From NCBI GenBank assembly GCA_963777665.1, contig CAVZRJ010000004.1, positions 62,001-126,000 of the forward strand: 64,000 nt of DNA, given 5' to 3'. Shown piece by piece: positions 34,726 to 43,715 of the stretch. The notes below the pieces were generated by a model that ran no database searches, was not told the DNA's origin, and worked only from the letters and a program-made list of their open reading frames with translations. This DNA is from Bog-756 sp963777665 (lineage in GTDB: Bacteria; Actinomycetota; Acidimicrobiia; Acidimicrobiales; RAAP-2). Position 1 is the first letter of the stretch, and each line of letters starts with the position of its first letter. The translations under genes and the position numbers were made by a program.

Positions 34726-35750
34726 TCAGCGTCCCTGGCGGACCAGCCGGCTGAGGCGGGCCACGAGCACCTCGAGGACAGCATCCCCCGGCAGTGCTGT
34801 CGCCCCGCGCAGGTCGAGGTCTGCGTCGGCCAGAAGACGGATGGCCCGGGCGATCCGACCCGGGCCGAGCTTGTGGGCCTGGGCGAGGGCCTTCTTGGCG
34901 GGGAAGGCACTCCTCAGCCCGAGCACCTCGGCGGCCTGCTCCGGCGTGGTCACCCCGGAGCCGTCCAGCCGGAGCATCTGACGGTAGTGCCGGTGGAGCA
35001 GCGAGAGGACCACGAGCGGGTGGGAGTCGCCGGCGGTCAGGATCCGTTGGAGCACGGACAGGGCACGCGCCGTCGCCCCCGCATCGATGGCATCGGTCAG
35101 GTCCCACGGGGCGAGGGCGCCGGCCTCGCCGAGGAACGGCTCGAGGTCGTCGAGGGTGACCGTGGCTCCTGCTCCGTAGGCGGCGGCCAGCGTGTCGAGC
35201 AGCCCGACCAGCCGGCCCATGTCCGATCCCAGGTGGTCCGCGAGCCGGGCCGCCGCCGCGCCGTCGAGCCGGACCGGGCCGCCCTTCAAGTGGTCGGTCA
35301 GCCACTGGGACCGGGCCCTGCCCGTCCCCACCGACGTGTCGAGGACCTCACCCGCGACCCCGACCGCCTTGGACAGGACCGGTGGGACCGCGCCGCCGCC
35401 GCCCACCAGTACCAGGACGGTCGTGGGCAGGGGGTCGGCAACGTACGCGGCGAGGCGCTTGGCGTCCGCGGCGGTGATCTGTCCGGCCTCCCGGACCACC
35501 ACCACCCGCCGCTCCACCAGGAACGCCGGCGTCGTACAGGCGTCGATGACCGCTCCGATGTCGACGGGGTCGACTCCCGGGCCACCGAACTCCTCGACGG
35601 TCATCGACGGGTCACCGTCGCCGACCAGTCGGCCGACCAGCGCGTGGGCGGCCTGTGCCACCAGCCCCGGATCGTCCCCTCGCACCAGGTAGGCAGCTGC
35701 CTCGACTGGCAGAGCACCGCGGATGACGTCACCGGTGTCCGTGCGCTCAC
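34726..35750 (-). CDS. holA: DNA polymerase III delta subunit, frameshift near start
   Basis: The clamp-loader delta subunit. Family text starts VEAAAYLVRGDDPGLVAQA, then VIDACTTPAFLVERRVVVVR and, in the C-terminal domain, TPEQAAEVLGLRSAFPAKKA. No in-frame ATG, GTG or TTG exists before it: the only options are ATC 35724 or CTG 35712. GTG 35750, which overlaps the folP stop as GTGA, would be an excellent coupled start, but reaching it needs one missing base near 35713. I therefore read a frameshift, possibly a sequence error since the gene is essential. Confidence 0.85.
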
Positions 35751-36589
35751 GACGCGACCGACGCGACCGCGGCGAGGACGTCGCAGACCTGGCGGTGGGC
35801 ACCGACCTCGTGGACCCGGATGATCCGGCAGCCGAGGGCCGCACCGAGTGCGGTTGCGGCCAACGATGCGTCGCGGCGCTCGCCGATCTCGAGCCCGAGG
35901 AGCACGCCGAGGAACGGCTTGTTCGACGCCGACAGCAGCAGGGGGAACCCGAGATCTGCGAGCCGGTCCGAGGCACGCAGCAGGGTCAGCGACTGCTCGG
36001 CCGTCTTGCCGAGGTCGAGGCCCGCGTCGAGCACGACCCGGTCCGCGGTCAGGCCGGCGGCAAGGGCCGAGGAGGCCCGCTCTGTGAGGAAACGGCAGAC
36101 CGTCTCGACGACGTCGGCATAGACGGGGGCGGGATCGGGGATCCTCGGTCCGAGACGGATGTGGGTCGCGACCACCGTCGCACCCGCGGCGACGGCGGCC
36201 GGCAGGTAGTCGGGGTCGGAGAACCCGCTGATGTCGTTCCCCACCACCGCTCCGGCTGCATAGGCCTCGCGCGCCACCGAGGCGCGCCAGGTGTCGACCG
36301 ACAGCGCGACGTCGAACCGGGCGGCGAGGGCCTCGATGGCCGGGACGACCCGGTCGAGCTCCTCTGCCTCACTCACCTCGGGGCCGGGGCCGGCCTTGAC
36401 CCCACCCACGTCGAGCAGGTCGGCCCCCTCCTCGAGCATGCCGGCGGCGCGCCGGACCAGGTCGTCGAGCGCAAAGGTCGCGCCCTTGTCGTAGAAGGAG
36501 TCGGGGGTCCGGTTGAGGATGCCCATGACGAGGGCGCGTTGGCCGATCGGGAGGACCCGCTGTCCGAGGCGGAGGGTCGTGGCGCGCAC
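35747..36589 (-). CDS. folP2: dihydropteroate synthase-like protein, FolP2 type
   Basis: A 280-residue TIM barrel. It carries ILNRTPDSFYDKGATF and DVGGVKAGPGP where true DHPS has NVTPDSFSDGG and DIGGESTRPG, matching mycobacterial FolP2 rather than FolP1. SVDTWRA and the RVHEV C-terminus fit. Mycobacterial FolP2 has been reported to lack DHPS activity, so folate synthesis should not be assumed; its real role is unknown. It is upstream of holA with a GTGA overlap (see holA). Confidence 0.88.
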   Translation of the reverse strand: MRATTLRLGQRVLPIGQRALVMGILNRTPDSFYDKGATFALDDLVRRAAGMLEEGADLLDVGGVKAGPGPEVSEAEELDRVVPAIEALAARFDVALSVDTWRASVAREAYAAGAVVGNDISGFSDPDYLPAAVAAGATVVATHIRLGPRIPDPAPVYADVVETVCRFLTERASSALAAGLTADRVVLDAGLDLGKTAEQSLTLLRASDRLADLGFPLLLSASNKPFLGVLLGLEIGERRDASLAATALGAALGCRIIRVHEVGAHRQVCDVLAAVASVAS

Positions 36590-36629
36590 CGGTCCGACGC
36601 TACCGGCCTCTGCCGAGCCGGTGGAGCGG

Positions 36630-37349
36630 TCAGAAGAGCCGGGAGGCCAGGGCCTTGCGGTAGGTCGCGGTGCGAGGGTCCTCGGGCCCGAGCGTCTCGA
36701 GCAGGTCCAGGAATTCCTGATGGGCGTCGGGCTCGTCCCGCGCCCGTTCCAACAGCCCGGTGAGCCTGGTGTCCACGTCGGAGTCTCCGAGGTCGCCGTG
36801 GTGGGCGGCGAGCCGGGCCTCGGCCAGCAGGCGCCTCGTCTCGGGCGTCTCGGGGATCCGCTGCAGCAGCGTCACCGCTTCGTCCGTGGCTCCCCTGCCG
36901 ATGAGCAACCCGGCCAGCGCAGCGATGGCCTCGGGGTGATCGGGCTGCAGCTCGAGCGCACGCCCGAGGAGGTCCTCGTCCCCCGCGGCACGGCCGTCGG
37001 ACGCCAGCCGGTCGGCCTCGGACGCGGTGGGCACGAGCCCCTCGACGAACGACCGAACCGCCTCCTCGGGCAGGGCGCCGATGAACTGGTCGACGACCGC
37101 ACCGTCCCGCAGGGCGAAGACTGCCGGGATCGACTGGACCTGGAACCCGGCCGAGATCTGCGGGTTCTCGTCCACGTTGACCTTGGCCAGGGCGACTGCA
37201 CCCTCCGTGGCCGCCACCACCCGCTCGAGCATCGGGCCGAGGGTCGTACAGGGCCCGCACCACGGCGCCCAGAGGTCCACCACGACCGGGACCTCTGAGG
37301 AGCGCCGCAGGACCTCCTCCTCGAATGTGGCATCGATGACGTCGACCAT
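36630..37349 (-). CDS. cnoX: CnoX-like thioredoxin with TPR tail
   Basis: A 239-residue protein. The N-terminal thioredoxin domain (to about 105) has WAPWCGPCTTLGPMLER with the redox-type CGPC. A C-terminal TPR-like helical part (about 115-239) holds RALELQPDHPEAIAALAGLL. This architecture is the CnoX/YbbN chaperedoxin class, cooperating with chaperonin or DnaK. ATG 37349 is leaderless-type, with TATCGT 7 nt upstream. It lies 40 bp from folP2 on the same strand. Confidence 0.9.
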   Translation of the reverse strand: MVDVIDATFEEEVLRRSSEVPVVVDLWAPWCGPCTTLGPMLERVVAATEGAVALAKVNVDENPQISAGFQVQSIPAVFALRDGAVVDQFIGALPEEAVRSFVEGLVPTASEADRLASDGRAAGDEDLLGRALELQPDHPEAIAALAGLLIGRGATDEAVTLLQRIPETPETRRLLAEARLAAHHGDLGDSDVDTRLTGLLERARDEPDAHQEFLDLLETLGPEDPRTATYRKALASRLF

Positions 37350-37426
37350 CCCCCCGACGATATCGGGCGGACCGCAGCGGCCGGCCGTGGCGAGGAAGGT
37401 GCGGGTGGCGCGGGTAGCGTCGGGGC

Positions 37427-38488
37427 ATGGATGTGGTCACGCACGCCGCCGGACCCGAGGTGGAGGGGATCGCACGAGGCCCGGTGAGCGAATGGATTGC
37501 CGGGGTCGTGCCCGGAGCGCGGCCGCCCTTCTCCTTCGAGCTCATCGCCGGGGGGAGATCCAACCTCACCTACAAGGTCACCGACGCGGCGGGCCATGCC
37601 GTTGCACTGCGCAGGCCACCGACGAGTCACGTCCTGCCGACCGCCCACGACATGGCACGCGAGCACACGGTCATCACCGCACTCGGCGGTACCGACGTCC
37701 CGGTGCCCCGCACGCTCGGGCTCTGTACCGACCCGGAGGTCAACGGAGCCCCCTTCTACGTGATGTCGTTCGTCGAGGGCCACATCCTGCGCGACGAGGC
37801 GTCCGCGGCGGAGCTCGACGAGGGCGCACGAGCCCACGCGAGTGACTCGCTCGTCGACACGTTGGCCGGCCTCCACCGGGTCGACGTGGACGCGGTCGGC
37901 CTCGGGGACTTCGCCCGCCGCGACGGGTACATCGCACGCCAGCTCAAGCGGTGGGAGGGGCAGTTCACCCAGTCCACGGTCGACGGCACCCGCGGGCCGG
38001 CGGTCGTCGACGCGGTGCACGCGCTGCTCGCGGCGCGGATCCCCGAACAGCAGGGGGTCTCGATCGTGCACGGGGACTACCGGCTGGACAACACGGTCCT
38101 CGACGATGCGGGTACCGTGTCGGCCATCCTCGACTGGGAGATCTGCTCCCTCGGCGACCCGCTTGCAGACCTCGGCCTCCTGCTCGTCTACTGGGCCGAG
38201 GACGGCGACCCGATCCAGGCGCTGCTCGGCGTCGCCCCGACCACCCTGCCCGGGTTCGCCACCCGCGCCGAGCTGCTCGACCGCTATGCCGCCGCGTCCG
38301 GACTCGACGTCTCCTCGGTCCCCTACTACCGGGCCTTCGGGTTCTGGAAGCTGGCCTGCATCCTGCAGGGGGTCCACGCCCGCTACGCCGGGGGGGCTGC
38401 CGCCGGCGACCGGAGCGGGGTCGACCGGTTCGCCGACCACGTCGGGAGACTCGGCGAGCTGGCCCTGGCAGAGGTGGAGTCCCTGTGA
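37427..38488 (+). CDS. APH-family phosphotransferase (acyl-CoA dehydrogenase-linked type)
   Basis: A 353-residue kinase-like protein. GGRSNLTYKVTD is the nucleotide loop, ALRRPP carries a Lys/Arg-type base, IVHGDYRLDNTVLD is the catalytic loop, and ILDWEICSLGDPLADLG holds the metal-binding Asp. It belongs to the group fused to or clustered with acyl-CoA dehydrogenases in actinobacteria, so the substrate may be a hydroxylated acyl chain rather than an antibiotic. ATG 37427 is leaderless-type (TAGCGT, 6 nt). Its stop overlaps the next gene as GTGA. Confidence 0.9.
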   Translation: MDVVTHAAGPEVEGIARGPVSEWIAGVVPGARPPFSFELIAGGRSNLTYKVTDAAGHAVALRRPPTSHVLPTAHDMAREHTVITALGGTDVPVPRTLGLCTDPEVNGAPFYVMSFVEGHILRDEASAAELDEGARAHASDSLVDTLAGLHRVDVDAVGLGDFARRDGYIARQLKRWEGQFTQSTVDGTRGPAVVDAVHALLAARIPEQQGVSIVHGDYRLDNTVLDDAGTVSAILDWEICSLGDPLADLGLLLVYWAEDGDPIQALLGVAPTTLPGFATRAELLDRYAAASGLDVSSVPYYRAFGFWKLACILQGVHARYAGGAAAGDRSGVDRFADHVGRLGELALAEVESL

Positions 38489-39393
38489 GCGGCGCCGACC
38501 CCGCTCCCCTCTACGAGATCGATCCCGGCTGGGGGCGACCGCCCGGTTCCCGGATCGAGCATCCGGTGATGGTCGTCGCCCTCGAAGGCTGGGTCGACGC
38601 CGGGATGGGTGCCACTGCTGCGATCACCCACCTCCTCACCACCTCCCCCACAGCGGTCGTGGCCACCTTCGACACCGAGCCGCTCATCGACCAGCGGGCC
38701 CGACGCCCGATCGCCCGCCTCGAGGACGGGGTGACCACCGAGCTCACCTGGCCGACCATCCGGTTGGTGGCCGGCAAGGACCGGGCGGGTGCGGACCTGG
38801 TCTACCTGACCGGGCCGGAGCCCGACTTCCGGTGGCGCAGCTTCATCCGTGCGGTGGTCGAGCTGGCGGAGATCCTCGACGTTCGACGGGTGGTCGGCCT
38901 CGGCGCGTTCCCGGCACCGACCCCCCACACCCGGCCGGTGCGGCTGGCCTCCACCGTCCCCCCGAGCTCCGCGGATCTGGCCGGGCGGGTGGGCACCGTG
39001 CACGGCACCCTGGAGGTGCCGGCCGGTGTGCAGGCCGCCCTCGAGGTGGCCCTCGGCGAGGCCGGGATCCCGGTCATCGGCCTCTGGGCCCGGGTCCCGC
39101 ACTACGTCTCGGCCATGCCCTACCCCGAGGCCAGCGCCGCTCTGATCGAAGGCCTCTGCGCGGTCAGCGGGACGGTCCTTGACTCCTCATCGCTGCGGAC
39201 CGCCGGGGAGGCCTCGCGGGCCCAGGTCGACGAGCTCATCGGCGCCAACCCCGACCACCTCGAGATGGTCCGCCGGCTCGAGGCGGCGCTCGACTCCGAA
39301 GAGGGCACGTCGCTCGGTACCGACAGCGAGCTGCCCAGCGGGGACGAGATCGCCGCCGAGCTCGAGCAATTCCTCAGAGGCGAAGGGCACTGA
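38485..39393 (+). CDS. PAC2-family protein
   Basis: A 302-residue protein of the PAC2/proteasome-assembly-chaperone superfamily, with VALEGWVDAGMGATAAITHL, VGLGAFPAPTPHTRPV and WARVPHYVSAMPYPEASAAL. Actinobacterial members are widely conserved and may relate to proteasome or ATP-grasp biology, but the role is not known. GTG 38485 overlaps the phosphotransferase stop; GGAG lies just upstream. The 3' end overlaps the convergent DUF1707 gene by 20 bp. Confidence 0.9.
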   Translation: MSGADPAPLYEIDPGWGRPPGSRIEHPVMVVALEGWVDAGMGATAAITHLLTTSPTAVVATFDTEPLIDQRARRPIARLEDGVTTELTWPTIRLVAGKDRAGADLVYLTGPEPDFRWRSFIRAVVELAEILDVRRVVGLGAFPAPTPHTRPVRLASTVPPSSADLAGRVGTVHGTLEVPAGVQAALEVALGEAGIPVIGLWARVPHYVSAMPYPEASAALIEGLCAVSGTVLDSSSLRTAGEASRAQVDELIGANPDHLEMVRRLEAALDSEEGTSLGTDSELPSGDEIAAELEQFLRGEGH

Positions 39394-39976
39394 GGCCGGT
39401 CGCGCCCGACCAGGGTCGCCAGACCGGCAGCCCGGTGGACCGGACGTGGGTCAGGTGGGCCGCGAACACGGCCAGCACGACCAGCGAGACGACGAGCACG
39501 GCGACCAGCACGGCCAACACGAGCCATCGACCACGCCCGTCGAAGGACCGGTCGCCCGGAGTCCCGACCCAGGGCGCGTCGGGCGACGCGCCCCGTGCGG
39601 CGGAGCCCCAGGGGGCCACCGACCGGCGCCGTGAGCCGCCGTTGGTCTTGGCCGGCGGAGCGGCGAACACGGGGAGGTCGGTCACGATGCGGTGCATCTC
39701 CTCCATCGTGGTCGCCTCGGCGAGCTCCCCGAGCCGGACCTGGTAGTCGGCCGGCGAGAGCAGACCCCGGTCGGCGGCCCGGTCGAGAAGGACGCCGTAG
39801 CGGTTGCGGTCCTCGTCGCTGATCCGGGTGTCGACGGCGGCGGCTGCGCCCGCCGACGGCGCCGAGCCGGTCCCGGCTGCCGGTGGGTCGACCCCGGGAG
39901 CCACCGGCGCGCTCGGCACCGGCCGCGGGGTGAGCGGGTGCCGGGGGGCGGGCACGGCTACCAGCGGGCCGACCAT
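39374..39976 (-). CDS. DUF1707 membrane protein
   Basis: About 200 residues. The N-terminus is Pro-rich. DUF1707 follows: RISDEDRNRYGVLLDRAADR then GLLSPADYQVRLGELAEATT, a SHOCT-like helical module. A single membrane span (VLAVLVAVLVVSLVVLAVFA) lies near the C-terminus. ATG 39976 has GAGAG upstream; GTG 40009 is an in-frame alternative. Function unknown. It converges on the PAC2 gene. Confidence 0.83.
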   Translation of the reverse strand: MVGPLVAVPAPRHPLTPRPVPSAPVAPGVDPPAAGTGSAPSAGAAAAVDTRISDEDRNRYGVLLDRAADRGLLSPADYQVRLGELAEATTMEEMHRIVTDLPVFAAPPAKTNGGSRRRSVAPWGSAARGASPDAPWVGTPGDRSFDGRGRWLVLAVLVAVLVVSLVVLAVFAAHLTHVRSTGLPVWRPWSGATGLSALRL

Positions 39977-40025
39977 GAGCAGCTCTCGAGAGTCCGTAGT
40001 CGCTGCCACGACCCAATTGTGGCGC

Positions 40026-40047
40026 CACGGTGAGTGGTCACGCAACT
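40026..40047. repeat. third copy of the CACGG-GTGGTCACGCAA repeat
   Basis: CACGGTGAGTGGTCACGCAA is 18 of 20 identical to the repeat at 2618-2638. It lies in the 138-bp gap between the DUF1707 and luciferase-like genes. A further match is that CTGAGTA is also present here, in inverted orientation (40078-40084 region, GTACTCAG). These intergenic copies 37 kb apart suggest a dispersed regulatory or mobile repeat. Confidence 0.6.
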
Positions 40048-40114
40048 ACTAATCCGACTTTTTCTCTTTTCGGGGTACTCAGCTGCCTCGCGGACCCGCT
40101 TGCTACCGTGCCGC

Positions 40115-41119
40115 ATGCGCATCGACGGGACCATCGGCTTCGACCCGGCAGCCGTGGTGGACCGGGCCAGGGAGGCCGAGGCGGCCGGCTACGACGGGCT
40201 CTGGTCGGCCGAGACCAGCCACGATCCCTTCCTCCCCCTGGTCCTGGCCGCAACCCATACGGAGCGCATCCAGGTCGGCACCGGGATCGCCGTGGCCTTC
40301 GCCCGCAACCCGATGACCCTGGCCACGACGGCCAACGACCTCCAGACCATCGCCCGGGGCCGGTTCATGCTCGGTCTCGGGTCGCAGATCAAGCCCCATA
40401 TCGAGAAACGGTTCTCGATGCCCTGGTCGCACCCTGCGCCCCGGATGCGCGAGCTCATCCTCGCCATCCGGGCCATCTGGGCGAGCTGGGCCGACGGCAG
40501 CCGCCTCGCCTTCCGGGGCGAGTTCTACCGCCACACCCTGATGACGCCGATGTTCGACCCGGGCCCCAACCCGTTCGGCAATCCCGCGGTCTTCCTCGCA
40601 GCGGTCGGCACACGGATGGCGGAGGTGGCCGGCGAGGTGGCCGACGGGCTGCTGGCCCACTCCTTCACCACCGAGCGCTACCTCCGCGAGGTGACCCTGC
40701 CCGCCCTCGAACGCGGGATCGCCCTCGGCGGGCGATCGCGGTCGGCCCTCCAGGTCTCCCTGCCGGGCATGGTGGTGACCGGGATCGATGATGCCGGGTT
40801 CGAGGCGTCCATGGCCGCGACGAGGAAGCAGCTCGCCTTCTACGGATCGACCCCCGCCTACCGGCCGGTCCTCGAGTTGCACGGGTGGGGCGCGCTGCAG
40901 GACGATCTCAACACCCTGTCGAAGCGCGGCGCCTGGGACGAGATGGCCGGTCTCATCGACGACGAACTGCTCGAGGCCTTCGCCGTGGTCGGCGACCTCG
41001 ATGCCCTCCCGACAATGGTGCGGTCGCGCTTCGACGGCCTGGTCGACCGGTTCAACGTCTACGCCCCCTCGGGAATTCCTGCGGAGCGGTGGGCCGAGGT
41101 GTTGGCCGGATTCTCGTAG
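40115..41119 (+). CDS. LLM-class F420-dependent oxidoreductase
   Basis: A 334-residue luciferase-like TIM barrel. The opening MRIDGTIGFDPAAVVDRARE and the segment IQVGTGIAVAFARNPMTLA then LGLGSQIKPHIEKRF are typical of the TIGR03617-type F420 family (inference from the pattern). Substrate unknown. ATG 40115 is leaderless-type: TACCGT ends 5 nt upstream. Neighbours are unrelated housekeeping genes. Confidence 0.92.
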   Translation: MRIDGTIGFDPAAVVDRAREAEAAGYDGLWSAETSHDPFLPLVLAATHTERIQVGTGIAVAFARNPMTLATTANDLQTIARGRFMLGLGSQIKPHIEKRFSMPWSHPAPRMRELILAIRAIWASWADGSRLAFRGEFYRHTLMTPMFDPGPNPFGNPAVFLAAVGTRMAEVAGEVADGLLAHSFTTERYLREVTLPALERGIALGGRSRSALQVSLPGMVVTGIDDAGFEASMAATRKQLAFYGSTPAYRPVLELHGWGALQDDLNTLSKRGAWDEMAGLIDDELLEAFAVVGDLDALPTMVRSRFDGLVDRFNVYAPSGIPAERWAEVLAGFS

Positions 41120-41148
41120 CGGCGCAAGGTCGCCTGGTCTACCGGGGC

Positions 41149-43655
41149 TCAGACGACGATGTTGACCAGCCTCGGTGGCTTGGCGATGACCCGCTTCGGG
41201 CTCGCCCCGTCGAGCACGGCGAGCACGGCGGGCGAGGAGAGGGCCAGCTCCTCGGCGTCGGCCTCGCTGATCCCGGGCGCCACCTCCAAGCGGGCGCGCA
41301 CCTTGCCGTTGACCTGGACCACCATGGTCACCGTGTCCTCGGCCACCAGATCGGGATCGGCGGCAGGCCAGGGCAGCAGATGGATGTGGTCACCGTGGCG
41401 GCGCTCCCACGCCTCGGCGGCGAGGTGGGGAGTCATCGGTGCCAGCAGCAACAGCAGGGTGTCCACCGCCTCGTCGATCACGTCGGGACGACCGCCGTCG
41501 CGGGCGTAGGGATGGAGGAGGTTCACGAACTCCATGCAGGCGGCCACGGCGGTGTTGTAGGACCACCGCTCGAAGTCCCGGGACACCCGGTCGACGAGCC
41601 GGTGGGTGGCCCGCCGGACGGCCAGCGCCCCCGGAGCGGGATCGTCCCCTCCAACCGGGTCCTGGTGCGGCTCGGCGGGGACGGCCAGCCGCCACACCCG
41701 GTCGAGGAACCGCGCGCAGCCGTCGATCACGCTGTCGGTCTGGTCGGTCCAGTCCACGTCGTCGGCGGGCGGACCCACGAAGAGGTGGAACAGGCGCAGC
41801 GCGTCGGCACCGACCGTGCCGATGTAGCTCGACGGTGCCACCAGGTTGCCCTTGGACTTCGACATCTTGGTGCCGCCCATCCGGATCATGCCCTGGGTGA
41901 ACAGCCGGGCGAACGGCTCGCGGAGGCCGTCGGGCGCGATCCCCACGTCGACGAGCGCCTTGGTGAAGAACCGGGCGTACAGGAGATGGAGGATGGCGTG
42001 CTCGATGCCGCCGATGTACTGGTCGACCGGCATCCAGTGGCGGGCGATCTCCGGGTCGAAGGGCACCCCCTCGTCCACGGGTCGGTGAACCGGAGGAAGT
42101 ACCACGACGAGTCGACGAACGTGTCCATGGTGTCGGTCTCGCGGGTGGCCGGGCCGCCACAGGTCGGGCAGGTCGTATGCAGGAAGTGCTCGCTGGTTGC
42201 GAGGGGCGAGACGCCGGTCGGGAGGAACTCCACGTCGTCGGGGGCGAGCACGGGCAGATCGGCGACGGGCACCGGGACGATGCCGTGGTCGGGGCAGTAC
42301 ACAACCGGGATCGGGCAGCCCCAGAACCGCTGGCGCGAGATGAGCCAGTCGCGCAGCCGGTAATTGACCTTCCGCTCGCCGATGCCCTGCTCCTCGAGCC
42401 AGTCGGTGGCCCGCGCCTTGGCGGTCGGGATGTCCAGGCCGTCGAGCCACCGGCTGTTGATCTTCTCGCCAGAGCCGGTGTACGCGCCGCCCGGTCGTCC
42501 GTCCGGGCCGCCGTGCTCGTCCCACCCGTCGGGGGGGCGCACGGTGCGGACCACCGGGAGCCCGTACGCATGGGCGAAGTCCCAGTCCCGGGCGTCCTCG
42601 GCGGGGACGGCCATGATCGCGCCCGTCCCGTACCCCATGAGCACGTAGTCCGCCACGTAGACCGGGACCGCCGTCCCGGTGAAGGGATTGACCACCGAGG
42701 AACCGGTGAACGCGCCGCGCTTGGCCAGTGTGGCACCGGACTCTGAGAGTCGCTCGAGCTCCGAGCTCGCGGCGGCGCGGGCCCGCAGCGCTTCGACCTC
42801 GCTTCGGTGCTCGGGGGTCGTGAGCTCGTCGACCAGCGGGTGCTCGGGGGCGACGACCGCGTAGGTCATCCCGAACGAGGTGTCCGGGCGGGTGGTGAAG
42901 ACCCGCAGCGCGAGCCGTTCGCGTCCGTCCGATCCGTCACGCCCCTCGACCACGAGGTCGAACTCGGCCCCCTCCGAACGGCCGATCCAGTTGCGCTGCA
43001 TGGTCTTGACCCGCTCGGGCCACGCGAGGTCGTCGAGGCCGGCCAGCAGCTCGTCGGCGTAGGAGGTGATCCGGAAGAACCACTGCTCGAGATCACGGAC
43101 CTCCACCAGGTCGCCCGACCGCTCGCAGGTGCCGTCGACGAGAACCTGCTCGTTGGCCAGCACCGTCTGGCAGCCGGGGCACCAGTTGACCGGTGCGTTG
43201 GCACGGTAGGCGAGCCCGGCGGCGAGCAGCTTCTCGAAGATGACCTGGTTCCACTTGATGTACTCGGGATCGTGGCTGCGGATCTCGCGGCGCCAGTCGT
43301 AGACGGCACCCAGCGAGAGGATCGACTCCTTGAGCTCGGCGATCCGCGCCTCGGTGAAAATCCGGGGGTGGGTGCCGGTGGTGATGGCCGCGTTTTCCGC
43401 GGGCAGCCCGAACGAGTCGAAGCCGAACGGCGAGAGCACGGCGTGGCCGAGCATGGTCCGGTGGCGGACGAGGAGGTCGCCGAACGTGTAGTTGCGGACG
43501 TGGCCCATGTGGGCCGGGCCCGACGGGTAGGGGTACATGGTGAGGACGTACCAGGGGGGGCGGGGGTCGTCGGCGTCCACCTCATAGGTGCCCTCGTCGT
43601 TCCAGCGGCGCTGCCACTTGTTCTCCACCGCGGTGACGTCATAGGCCCGTGCCAT
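41149..43655 (-). CDS. leuS: leucyl-tRNA synthetase, one frameshift
   Basis: About 835 residues after correction, the bacterial LeuS length. HIGH motif: TMYPYPSGPAHMGHVRNY. Class I KMSKS: GGTKMSKSKGN. The editing domain lies between, and the zinc-type CPGC motif is present. The frame breaks near 42085 after SSWYFLRFTDPWT; the family sequence resumes one frame over as DEGVPFDPEIARHW. One base seems missing. As the gene is essential, a sequence error is the simplest explanation unless another copy exists. ATG 43655 has TACCAT 8 nt upstream. Confidence 0.95.
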
Positions 43656-43715
43656 GGGGCACGATGGTACCGGTCAGCGGGCGAGCGCCCGCCTGCCGGA
43701 GCGCAGAGCGGGTGT

